From: Lysinibacillus sphaericus OT4b.31
Lineage (GTDB): Bacteria > Bacillota > Bacilli > Bacillales_A > Planococcaceae
Direction of reading: 5' to 3'
DNA length: 64,000 nt
NCBI RefSeq assembly: GCF_000392615.1
Contig: NZ_KB933398.1
Location: 1,118,753 to 1,182,752 of the forward strand
Shown here: piece after piece, positions 8,171 through 16,444 of the stretch
How positions within the stretch are numbered: position 1 is the stretch's first letter
Layout of the letters: each line of letters begins with the position of its first letter
Notes under the pieces: model-generated
What the model was told of the DNA's origin: nothing
The model's database searches: none
Seen by the model: only the letters and a program-made list of their open reading frames with translations
Made by a program: the position numbers and the translations under genes

Positions 8171-8200
8171 TTGCCAATTTTAGAAGTGCTCTTGTATGAT
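8171..8200 (+). promoter_or_regulatory. Sigma-A-like promoter of ssbB
   Basis: TTGCCA at 8171-8176 and TATGAT at 8195-8200 are separated by 18 bases, ending 31 bases before the start codon. A short AAAA...TTTT element overlaps the -35 region. In B. subtilis ssbB is ComK-activated, so a ComK site here is plausible but not proven. Confidence 0.5.
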
Positions 8201-8231
8201 GAGAGCAATTAAAAGCAAAGGAGGTGAATTG

Positions 8232-8654
8232 ATGAATCAGGTCGGACTAGTTGGAAGATTAACAAAGGATCCTATATTACGACAATTATCTGGCAATCGA
8301 GTGCAAACACATTTTTCTCTTGCCATTAGCCGCAATTACAGAAACAGTCGTGGGGAAGTGGAGGCTGACTTTATTCTTTGCACAGTATGGGGAAAACTGG
8401 CAGAGCGTATCGTTAAATATTGCGGAAAAGGTTCCTTAATTGGTGCAAATGGCCGTATCCAGTCAAGGTCATTCGTGAATGAAGAAAGTTCAAAGATTTA
8501 CATTACAGAAGTAGTCGTAGAAGATGTCCGATTTTATAAGCTTAAGCCCCGAGATAGTGCGGGGGCAATTGGACCACCACAGTCAATCACTGAGCAGAAT
8601 AGCTTCAAAGATTTTGTGTTGCCACAGGAAGAAGTACAATTACCGGTAGTATAA
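8232..8654 (+). CDS. ssbB: Single-stranded DNA-binding protein, SsbB type
   Basis: This is an OB-fold ssDNA-binding protein that protects single strands during transformation or repair. The 141-residue product starts MNQVGLVGRLTKDP, and its OB core includes TVWGKLAERIVKYCGKGSLIGANGRI, both standard for SSB. It lacks the acidic DDDIPF-type tip that replicative SSBs use to recruit partners and ends EEVQLPVV, which fits the SsbB/YwpH paralogue rather than SsbA. AAAGGAGGTG supports ATG 8232; the in-frame ATG at 8196 lies inside the -10 box. Neighbouring ywpF and ywqA-like genes match the B. subtilis ywp/ywq region. Confidence 0.88.
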   Translation: MNQVGLVGRLTKDPILRQLSGNRVQTHFSLAISRNYRNSRGEVEADFILCTVWGKLAERIVKYCGKGSLIGANGRIQSRSFVNEESSKIYITEVVVEDVRFYKLKPRDSAGAIGPPQSITEQNSFKDFVLPQEEVQLPVV

Positions 8655-8880
8655 CAAATTACGTTATACATACGGAGCAAGTTTGAAAATTATCTGATCC
8701 GCCATTCTCCTGATAGCACTTGCACCGTAATCATTTAATTGAAAGGGTGGATGTATTACCTTAAATGACTTAATCATTGTTGTAGACCGCACAACAATGA
8801 GCATTTCACACAACTAAATATGAAGTTGAAGTAAGTAGGAAAGTAGTAACAACATTGTTCACTGAAATTGGCAAACTAAA

Positions 8881-8912
8881 AGCGCGCCAAAAACATTATG
8901 TTCTTGGCGCGT
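8881..8912 (-). terminator. Terminator of the ywqA-ywqB operon (minus strand)
   Basis: GCGCGCCAA / TTGGCGCG forms a GC-rich stem just below the helicase stop codon. Its minus-strand 3' side runs into CTTTTAG. Confidence 0.7.
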
Positions 8913-8915
8913 ATA

Positions 8916-11690
8916 TTACGTTGGAATATTATAGTCAAGTGTCATCAAATCACGAAGTTCATGATCTGCAAGTTCCGTTAACCATTGGCTTGATTGAATG
9001 AGTTCTTCCGATAATGCAGATTTCTGCGCCAGCATTTTATCAATTTTCTCTTCAATAGTACCGATTGTGACAAACTTATGCACTTGCACAAATTGTGTTT
9101 GCCCAATACGATAAGCTCGGTCTGTGGCTTGATTTTCAACCGCAGGATTCCACCAGCGATCGGCATGCAACACATGGTTGGCAGCTGTTAAATTTAGTCC
9201 TGTGCCTCCTGCCTTTAAGGAAAGGATGAAAATAGGGAATTCTCCTGCCTGAAAAGCCTCCACCAATCGGTCACGTTGTTGCTTTGGCATAGCACCAGTT
9301 AAAAACGGAGCATCGACATTATGCAATTCACTAAAGCAATGCTGTAGCAATTGTCCCATACCAATATACTGTGTGAAAATGAGGCACTGCTCACCATTGT
9401 CCACGATTTCCGCCGCCATTTGTACAATACGTTCTAATTTGGTAGAACGAGTTAGCATTGTTGTGGCATCCTCGAAAGGTTCCTTTAAATAGAGGGCAGG
9501 ATGATTACATAATTGCTTCAATTTACTGAGCATTTTTAAAACACGCCCTTTTTTCTGAAAGCCTGTTAATTGCTCTAGCTGATCAAGGGTCTCTAAAATG
9601 TAACCTTCATAAAGAGATGCTTGCTCAGTAGTTAATGGGCAATAAGCATTGGATTCCTGTTTATCTGGTAAATTAAGCTGTAAACTAGGATCGCGTTTTG
9701 TTCGACGTAGTAAAAATGGTTGTATTTTCGCACGAAGCTTTTGTTTATGTGATTCTGATTCATCGCGTTCAATTGGTAAAATAAATTCCTCATTAAAGCG
9801 ACCGAAGCTACCTAAATAACCTTTATGAATAAAATCAAAAATAGCCCAAAGCTCTGATAAGCGGTTTTCAACAGGTGTACCTGTCAAGGCAATATGGTGT
9901 TTCCCTTGTAATTTACGAATTGAACGAGATTGTAATGTTTGCATATTTTTAATATTCTGTGCCTCATCCAGTACAACGGTAGTCCAGTCAATTTCCTGTA
10001 AAAACTCCGCATCCTGCGACACAGTACCATAGGTAGATAAGATAACATGTGGTTTCTCTCGCTCTACAAGTTGTACAAAAGTTTCTTCCTTCGCTCGATT
10101 TGCTTGATAATGCGTATGCACGATTAAGGAAGGAGCGAAACGAGCTAGTTCCTTTTGCCAGTTGCCGAGTACCGACGTCGGACAAATGATAATAGAGGGC
10201 TTAGGTGAATCCATGGTTTCATTAACATGCAATAGGTATGAAATAAGCTGAACGGTTTTACCAAGACCCATATCGTCAGCTAGACAAGCGCCGAAGCCTT
10301 GTTCACGCATAAAAATGAGCCATTCAAAGCCTTCCTGCTGATAAGGGCGCAACTCAGCTTGAAGTGAAGTAGGTAGTGGAACAGATGGTAATCCTTTTTT
10401 CTCTTGTAACTGCTCCATATAGGATTTTAGAGATTGCTGCAATTCAAATGCAAAGAGAGGGTCATCCCGTAGTACATCATCAGCGTCCTCTTCTTCTAGC
10501 GGAAGCGATAAATCCTCTGGTAATTCACGGAATAGTAACTCGCGAACAGTCCAGCTTTCATCTTCCGCTTGTTGCATTAATTCGCGCATTTCCTGCATCC
10601 AGTTTGCATCTACACGAAACCATTCTGTACCAATACGTATGAATTCACGTTTTTCATCTACAAGTTTTTTAAATTGCTCAGGTGAAATCGACTCACCGTT
10701 CATAGAAAACTGCCATTTAAATGTTAATATATCATCTAATCCAGCAACTTTTTTAGTGGATGCATTCCCCGTACTTACACGAACACGCATCTTCGATTGT
10801 TTTAAATCCTTTAGCCAAGCTGGTAGCACGACTTCAAAGCCAAGTGCTTGTATTCTAGCCAAATCTTCACGTAAAAATGAGCGAACTTCTAAATCCTCAA
10901 GCGTCTCATGAATAAAAATATCGCTTCGTATATCGTCAATGGACAGAAGTTCCACGATTTGTGTTTGTTGCTGCACAATATCATTTGCAAATTCCTGCCA
11001 CTTTGTCGGTAAGGCATCTACGATTGGTAGTGTTTGCTTGCGGATAGCGGGTGTCCAATAATTTTTTGTCGTTGCTGTGCTAAGGACAGTTTCTAACAAC
11101 CATACGTCCGAGTCTTCTTCAGGCTCACTTAAACGTAGTGACACCCTGACAGTGCCAGCCTGACGATCCTGTTCTAAAGGCCAGCCACCACGCATGAAAA
11201 ATGGTAATAGTTTTGGTAAATCGGATAGCAACAACCCTGCATTTATAAGCTTTTGTTGTACTGCAGTCTCAAGTAAGTTCGTATCAATACCGTCAATTGG
11301 AAATGCTAACGATGAAAAATCATCAGCAATACTGGCATGCTTCCAAAGTGTTGGGTCTTGCCAGTACACTTGTAGTGTCGACACGGTTTCTAATAAGGAG
11401 CTACTCTCTTCATTTATCCCATGCCATTGTATAAATGGATGCTGATAGCGAGAAGAAAAAATATCAAGTAGCTCTGCAGTAGAAACTTCGATGGAAAAGT
11501 CTGAATGATTGGCCAGTAAACCATAGACATTAGTTTCATAATTAAAAAACAAAGAAGAAACAAGTGAACTTGCATCCATTGCTACACCACCAGCAGTAAA
11601 GCCCTGTAACGCAAAGTAACCTTCCTGAGCTGTCTCAATACGGAGCTGTATTTTTTTCGTAAACGGAGAGGTAGCATTTAAAGTCATCAT
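8916..11690 (-). CDS. ywqA: SNF2-family DEAD/DEAH helicase (YwqA-like)
   Basis: A 924-residue superfamily-2 ATPase of the Swi2/Snf2 class, which translocates on double-stranded DNA and remodels bound proteins. The N-terminal 430 residues are the bacterial SNF2-associated region. The ATPase follows: DDMGLGKTVQ (Walker A), VVLDEAQNIKN (DExx box), LTGTPVENRLSELW (motif III), SLKAGGTGLNL (motif V) and ATDRAYRIGQ (motif VI). Its start overlaps the end of the SWIM-finger gene by 4 bases (ATGA type), so the two are translationally coupled and probably act together. Transcription runs from 13261 to the terminator at 8881-8912. Confidence 0.92.
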   Translation of the reverse strand: MMTLNATSPFTKKIQLRIETAQEGYFALQGFTAGGVAMDASSLVSSLFFNYETNVYGLLANHSDFSIEVSTAELLDIFSSRYQHPFIQWHGINEESSSLLETVSTLQVYWQDPTLWKHASIADDFSSLAFPIDGIDTNLLETAVQQKLINAGLLLSDLPKLLPFFMRGGWPLEQDRQAGTVRVSLRLSEPEEDSDVWLLETVLSTATTKNYWTPAIRKQTLPIVDALPTKWQEFANDIVQQQTQIVELLSIDDIRSDIFIHETLEDLEVRSFLREDLARIQALGFEVVLPAWLKDLKQSKMRVRVSTGNASTKKVAGLDDILTFKWQFSMNGESISPEQFKKLVDEKREFIRIGTEWFRVDANWMQEMRELMQQAEDESWTVRELLFRELPEDLSLPLEEEDADDVLRDDPLFAFELQQSLKSYMEQLQEKKGLPSVPLPTSLQAELRPYQQEGFEWLIFMREQGFGACLADDMGLGKTVQLISYLLHVNETMDSPKPSIIICPTSVLGNWQKELARFAPSLIVHTHYQANRAKEETFVQLVEREKPHVILSTYGTVSQDAEFLQEIDWTTVVLDEAQNIKNMQTLQSRSIRKLQGKHHIALTGTPVENRLSELWAIFDFIHKGYLGSFGRFNEEFILPIERDESESHKQKLRAKIQPFLLRRTKRDPSLQLNLPDKQESNAYCPLTTEQASLYEGYILETLDQLEQLTGFQKKGRVLKMLSKLKQLCNHPALYLKEPFEDATTMLTRSTKLERIVQMAAEIVDNGEQCLIFTQYIGMGQLLQHCFSELHNVDAPFLTGAMPKQQRDRLVEAFQAGEFPIFILSLKAGGTGLNLTAANHVLHADRWWNPAVENQATDRAYRIGQTQFVQVHKFVTIGTIEEKIDKMLAQKSALSEELIQSSQWLTELADHELRDLMTLDYNIPT

Positions 11691-13261
11691 ACTAAGTTTC
11701 CTTTCTCAATCTCTTCCTGTAATGCACGTAGTCGTTTAAACTCTGTACGTATTGTTTGCATGTATGTTTCAAAATAACCAGTTTTTCCGGCTCGTTTTGC
11801 TGCATTTCGCATACTTTTCCATATACGAACCGCCTGTTTATAATTCATGCGTGATTTTTGGGTAATCTCTGCCATTGCATAGACATGATACAAAGGCAAT
11901 ACAGTCGCAGGAGCTACCTGTAGCACATCTTTTAATCCACACATTTCTAAATAAGAAAGGGAAGAGAGATTTAATTGATGCAAGGCTGCCCATTCACGAT
12001 AGCGTTCTTTTTTTATAAGGAAGAACGAAAATGGCTGAAGCCCGTAAACACCAAAAGCACTATATAGGGAGGTTTCTTCTTCGTCAGTCAGTTGTATGTC
12101 TTCATATAATAATTGGAACTGTCGAACATATTGAGCACGCTGTACTACGGGTACAGTTTCCTGTAAAAAGGCTTCTGCAAATGGTAGCATCGCGCGCAAG
12201 ATGGATGTCTGGGCTTGTGGCTCTCCTGCTCGCTTAGCAAAGGTAGCAAGCTCAAATAAGTCGTTCATATGCTCGATATTTATATGTGCAATACTTTCTT
12301 CTAATAATTGTTCTTTTTGTAATAGGACGTAAAACAATAGCTTCAATGATTGCAATGAAATCTCAGATGATGGATTTTCAAGTTCATTTAGCAATGCTAG
12401 TTCTTGCTCACGTCGAGGCTTCTCATAAAAAAGTACTGCCCATAGAAGCATGTAGATTTGTAGTCGACTGGCAAAGAGTTCACGACGTTCTAATAAAAAA
12501 TCTCGTACAATTTGTTGAAGTGCATTGTAAAAAGGATCGGTTGCAAAAAGGCGTGAGCGTCCATTAAGTTCCGTCAGTGTACTTTCAAAAGATTGAATAC
12601 TTTGATCAATAAAGTATTTCATATAGGGTGAATCAAGGGAATGCCCGGGTGTTTCATTTAAATGGCGCCATATTGTATTAATGATTGTCAGTTCCATAAA
12701 AAGTTTATAAAGTGGCTGCCATTCACGTTCAAAGGGCATATGTTTACGAAGACGCTCTAGTGCATCAGAGCGAATAGCAGATAGACCATAGCCTTCCAGT
12801 ACACGACCAGTTGGCAGTAAACGCTTCATCACTTCGTTAGCCATTAATCCCCAGCTTTCAGGACTACGTTCATCGGCTAATGTTTTTAACTGCACGGATT
12901 TTTGCGCTCGCCATGCACTAGACCAATTTTGTACCGAATCAAAGTACTGATAGAGTGCAAGCAATGCACCAAGCTGATGGCGACACCATTTTAGCTGTGG
13001 GCAATTACAAAATAATGTTTCGTGTGCAAAATCAATTTCTACAGAAGCGGGTCTGACATCCTGTACACTTGCATATAATATAGAACTTGCGCTATTAAAA
13101 CGTTCAAATGCAATAGATTTATTACGTACTGAAAAAACTGCACGACGCACAAGCTCCTCATCTTCGGTTGAGGAAGGATGTAAGTCCTGCTCAGCCTCCT
13201 TTACTTTTGCAAGTACAAATTGCTGATGTTCCTTAGCTAGTTGCGAAATAGATAAAGCCAT
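11687..13261 (-). CDS. ywqB: SWIM zinc-finger protein, SNF2 partner (YwqB-like)
   Basis: A 524-residue protein with a SWIM zinc finger at about residues 87-100 (FCNCPQLKWCRHQLGA, pattern CxCx5CxH). The remainder is mostly helical with no other motif I recognise. SWIM proteins paired with SNF2 helicases are thought to supply DNA or protein contacts. It is the promoter-proximal gene of a two-gene operon and overlaps ywqA by 4 bases. About 215 bases separate it from the divergently transcribed IDEAL-domain gene. Confidence 0.85.
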   Translation of the reverse strand: MALSISQLAKEHQQFVLAKVKEAEQDLHPSSTEDEELVRRAVFSVRNKSIAFERFNSASSILYASVQDVRPASVEIDFAHETLFCNCPQLKWCRHQLGALLALYQYFDSVQNWSSAWRAQKSVQLKTLADERSPESWGLMANEVMKRLLPTGRVLEGYGLSAIRSDALERLRKHMPFEREWQPLYKLFMELTIINTIWRHLNETPGHSLDSPYMKYFIDQSIQSFESTLTELNGRSRLFATDPFYNALQQIVRDFLLERRELFASRLQIYMLLWAVLFYEKPRREQELALLNELENPSSEISLQSLKLLFYVLLQKEQLLEESIAHINIEHMNDLFELATFAKRAGEPQAQTSILRAMLPFAEAFLQETVPVVQRAQYVRQFQLLYEDIQLTDEEETSLYSAFGVYGLQPFSFFLIKKERYREWAALHQLNLSSLSYLEMCGLKDVLQVAPATVLPLYHVYAMAEITQKSRMNYKQAVRIWKSMRNAAKRAGKTGYFETYMQTIRTEFKRLRALQEEIEKGNLV

Positions 13262-13477
13262 AACTCCACTCCTCTCAATAATAACTGTGTTATTTTAAAT
13301 GTTTTTTGCATGTCACTGTTTATCAGGTAAAAAAGACTGTCCTCCCATTATACGATTAAAACGGGGACATGATAAGCTGAATGATTATAAAGAAAAAAAT
13401 TGGAGTAAAGATAGTTAACAAGAGGATTTATTTGTGTTAAAATCTGAATAATCAGATAACTCAGGGGGGGATGAAGG

Positions 13478-13951
13478 ATGATGCAAGTTCAATACATGAA
13501 GCCATTTTACACAAAAATTACTGGAGATAAATTGCGTCTCGTATTTGCTTATCAATATTTCTCTATATTAAAAGAGAATGAGATTTTCCATTTCATACCC
13601 ATCGAAGGAAAAGAAATGATTATCAACTTGCATACACAACAAATCGAAAATTTATCTGAGGTATTCGTTTTCCAAAAGGGAAATCGTTTCATTCGTTTAC
13701 CACTTTATCAATTATTACTCATTACAAATGTCCATGAACATCTAGCACCCATTCTTGAAAGCGCTACACCGAAACCGCAAATACCGCTTGTTTCTTCGGT
13801 GACAGTGGGTGAGATAAATCAACTTATAATCGAAATCGAGCAAAAAAACTATGATTATTTAATCGACAAGGCACTGTTAGATTACAATGAGGGGCTCTTT
13901 TTTGAACTACTTCACCAAAAGAGCAATCAACTCGGAGGTTTCGAATCTTGA
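13478..13951 (+). CDS. IDEAL-domain protein (YpiB-like C-terminus)
   Basis: The 157-residue product has an N-terminal beta-rich region with no clear match. A C-terminal IDEAL motif at about residues 131-150 (IDKALLDYNEGLFFELLHQ) follows the ID.AL..N...F..L pattern common in Bacillales regulatory proteins. The IDEAL domain's biochemical role is not settled. The start is uncertain: ATG 13478 and ATG 13481 are adjacent, and the G-run at 13464-13470 is the only Shine-Dalgarno. A terminator follows. The cytoplasmic location is inferred from the lack of signal or membrane segments. Confidence 0.65.
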   Translation: MMQVQYMKPFYTKITGDKLRLVFAYQYFSILKENEIFHFIPIEGKEMIINLHTQQIENLSEVFVFQKGNRFIRLPLYQLLLITNVHEHLAPILESATPKPQIPLVSSVTVGEINQLIIEIEQKNYDYLIDKALLDYNEGLFFELLHQKSNQLGGFES

Positions 13952-13966
13952 ATACATGGCACAACA

Positions 13967-14006
13967 AATGAGCACCCACTTTCATTGAAAAGGAGGGGTG
14001 CTTTTA
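13967..14006 (+). terminator. Terminator after the IDEAL-domain gene
   Basis: AGCACCC pairs with GGGTGCT across a loop of about 20 bases and is followed by TTTAAATTT. Confidence 0.6.
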
Positions 14007-14095
14007 AATTTAACTTGTCATAAATAGTAGTTGAAAAATTGTAAATGTCGCCGCTAGAATATGGATAATGTTGTTAAAAAATACGAATTGCACGC

Positions 14096-14123
14096 TTAAC
14101 AGAAATTACCCTAGACCGATATT
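14096..14123 (+). promoter_or_regulatory. Candidate sigma-D (flagellar) promoter of the flagellin gene
   Basis: CCGATATT at 14116-14123 is a strong match to the sigma-D -10 element. TTAAC about 15 bases upstream is a weaker -35. The site is 33 bases before the flagellin start, where sigma-D promoters of hag genes normally lie. Confidence 0.6.
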
Positions 14124-14156
14124 AATAAAAATACAATATATGGAGGTGGATAAGCA

Positions 14157-15005
14157 ATGCTTGGCAAATGGTCAGCTACGGGGATGTCGATTCTAAACAA
14201 TATGAACCGGCATTACAATGCAATGAGCAAGTCAATGTTGCGAATTTCCTCAGGTTATCGCATAAATAGTGCAGCGGATGATCCAGCGGGACTCGCAATT
14301 TCCGAAAAAATGCGTGCGCAAATTCGTGGTTTGAACATGGCGTCGAAAAATATTCAGGATGGAATTTCACTTGTTCAAACAGCAGAGGGCGCACTGAATG
14401 AAACGCATGCCATGATTCAGCGGATGCGTGAGCTAGCAGTCCAGTCCGCCAATGACACAATGACAGATAGCGATCGTCAGCAACTGGATTTGGAGTTTCA
14501 GGAATTAAAAAAAGAAATTCAACGTCTCTCAAAAGATACCGAGTTTAATACAAAAACACTACTAAATGGTGACTACGCAACGAACGGCATTAAAATTCAG
14601 GCCGGTGCCAATGCTGGGCAAAGTATTGAATTGCACATCAATGATATGGGCGCAGGGGCGCTTGATCTTGATGACACAACCTCTATTGCTACAAGAGAAG
14701 ACGCGGATAAAGCCATTTCTACGTTGGACGAATCTTTAAAGCGAGTATCCAATGAGCGTTCGCGCCTGGGTGCCTATCAAAACCGTCTTGAGCATGCCTA
14801 TAACGCAAACATGAACACTGCTGAAAATTTAACGGCAGCCGAGTCCCGTATTCGTGATGCAGATATTGCGAAAGAAATGATGAATATGGTAAAATCACAA
14901 ATTTTATTACAAGCCGGTCAATATGTATTGGCCCTGCATATGCAACAGGCTCAATCAATCTTAAAATTGTTAGATAGCGGAAAGATAAGGAATCCCAGAT
15001 ACTAA
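14157..15005 (+). CDS. Flagellin (Hag family) with atypical ends
   Basis: Flagellin polymerises into the flagellar filament after type III export. The conserved N-terminal helical core is clear (ISSGYRINSAADDPAGLAIS, then GISLVQTAEGALNETHAMI), as is the C-terminal core (RIRDADIAKEMMNMVKSQIL). At 282 residues it is the size of a minimal Hag lacking a D2/D3 domain. Two oddities: the N-terminus (MLGKWSATGMSILNNMNRHY) departs from the usual MRINHNIxALN, and the C-terminus runs about 10 residues past the normal end (after LKLL: DSGKIRNPRY) into the terminator hairpin. A sigma-D-like promoter and GGAGGTG precede it. It may be a minor or decaying flagellin copy rather than the main filament gene. 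Confidence 0.85.
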   Translation: MLGKWSATGMSILNNMNRHYNAMSKSMLRISSGYRINSAADDPAGLAISEKMRAQIRGLNMASKNIQDGISLVQTAEGALNETHAMIQRMRELAVQSANDTMTDSDRQQLDLEFQELKKEIQRLSKDTEFNTKTLLNGDYATNGIKIQAGANAGQSIELHINDMGAGALDLDDTTSIATREDADKAISTLDESLKRVSNERSRLGAYQNRLEHAYNANMNTAENLTAAESRIRDADIAKEMMNMVKSQILLQAGQYVLALHMQQAQSILKLLDSGKIRNPRY

Positions 15006-15024
15006 TGGAGATTCCTTTTTTTTG
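14987..15024 (+). terminator. Flagellin terminator, overlapping the coding end
   Basis: AAGGAATC at 14987-14994 pairs with GATTCCTT at 15010-15017, followed by a T-run. The TAA stop at 15003-15005 lies in the loop. Confidence 0.85.
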
Positions 15025-15182
15025 ATAAGCAGACCCTGAGCAAACGCCTGTAAAAGTGCAAACATCGCCGAATAATTCGCGAATTTTACCCACTTACCCT
15101 TAGAAAAAGCGACAAATTTTTAATTTGAAGCAACTAGTATTTTTCCACTCTTATTCTTGTTATAGTTTGTAGAAAAGGAGCG

Positions 15183-16146
15183 ATGGCTTTGATTGTTAAA
15201 CCGTTTATGCCTTCACCACGCACACTTGGACTGCAAGCACTCGTAGCTCGTCTACCGTCAACACATCCACAGTAGCAAAAATTACAAAAGGATCTAAAAA
15301 ATAAGGAAGCGGGTGATTTTGGTGAGCAATACATTATGAACGAGCTTCAAAAATTACAACCACTCAGCGATTGTCACATATTCCACAATGTTATGCTTCC
15401 CACTATCCTTCCGATGCAAATCGATATTTTGATTATTACACCAAGCGGAATCATTATTTTAGAAATAAAAAATATTCGAGGAACTGTACATTTTAAAAGT
15501 GACCCTCGTCAGCTCATCCGTACCACGGAAAACAGGAGAAGTTCGTACCTTTACACATCCTGAAATTCAACTTGAGCAATATATACAGGCAATGCAGCAT
15601 TTCTTAGATGCTCATCGCATTACTATGCCTTTATATGGCGCAATAGTTTTTCCTTTCAATAATGTAGATGTTCATCGAGAGGGAAGCGGATTGCCAATCG
15701 TCATGGGGAAAGAGTTGCCGATTTATATCCATAAGCTATTAGCAAGGAAATTGGATTTTGCTATAAACGATGTATCGCACATCATTTTGTCACAGTTGCA
15801 GCAGCAAAAGAATCCGTTTCCACTTTGCCGATACTATCATATTGAACCGTCTGTTTTGCAAAGGGGTGTTTATTGTGAAAGTTGCGGTCAGTTTGGCATG
15901 CTGAAATTAAAAGCAACATGGTTTTGTCAGAAGTGTGAACGTCGATGTAAAGAGGCACATGTGTCGGCGCTTAAGGATTTTTATATGCTTGTGGGCGATA
16001 CGATGACGAACAGGGAATGTCGCGACTTTTTGAATGTTGGTAGTCCACATGTTACAAAACGCTTATTGCAAAGATTGTTTCTAACCCGTAGTGGCACTGG
16101 TAAAAACACAAAATACAACTTGTCGCTTCTAAATGGAAAAAGCTGA
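15183..16146 (+). pseudogene. NERD-domain protein, broken by a nonsense codon and a frameshift
   Basis: From ATG 15183 the frame reads MALIVKPFMPSPRTLGLQAL and meets a TAG at 15273-15275. The same frame continues with EAGDFGEQYIMNELQ and the NERD core (MQIDILIITPSGIIILEIKN). A one-base insertion near 15534 then moves the frame: ...RTTEN | GEVRTFTHPEIQLEQYI. The remainder to 16146 has a zinc ribbon (CESCGQ...CQKCERR) and a C-terminal helical domain (TNRECRDFLNVGSPHVTKRLL) in the same order as the intact NERD gene at 6421-7395. Two independent lesions argue for a dead gene rather than a sequencing error. The undamaged product would be about 320 residues. Confidence 0.82.
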
Positions 16147-16157
16147 AGAAAAACCGA

Positions 16158-16262
16158 AATCGCTGATAGAAGAAATAAAACCGCTGATAGCGAATCGGAA
16201 ATCGCTGATAGAAGACCCAAAATCGCTGATAATCCCGCAAAAATCGCTGATAAAACTCAAAT
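16158..16262 (+). repeat. 21-bp-period tandem array, type B, 5 units
   Basis: Five consecutive units of exactly 21 bases. Each starts AATCGCTGATAG or a one- to two-base variant (AACCGCTGATAG, AATCGCTGATAA) and ends in a variable 9-base segment. It begins 11 bases after the stop of the decayed NERD gene. In that gene's frame it would read as heptads with IAD in the centre, but it lies past the stop. Confidence 0.92.
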
Positions 16263-16444
16263 ACAACCAGCCTACACCCCAACCAAAGTAAATAGAGCAC
16301 AGAAAACGCTTCAAAATGACAAATTGATTCACACTTTCCCTTGAAAGATGTATACTATAATGCAGAACAAAAATGCGATTGCATTTACACAACATATATA
16401 AATTTAATGACTACTCGTTTTTGAAACGGAAGGAAGAATAGAGA

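Noticed and set aside
8159..8180. Definite ComK box upstream of ssbB
   Set aside because: A- and T-tracts are present, but their spacing departs from the AAAA-N5-TTTT pair. Kept only as a possibility in the promoter entry.
14719..15093. 124-codon minus-strand ORF over the end of the flagellin gene
   Set aside because: Antisense to a clear flagellin core and crosses its terminator.
16158..16262. Coding heptad-repeat tail of the NERD protein
   Set aside because: It follows the TGA at 16144-16146 and occurs with the same core in two other places not linked to NERD genes. A lost coding tail cannot be excluded but is not supported.
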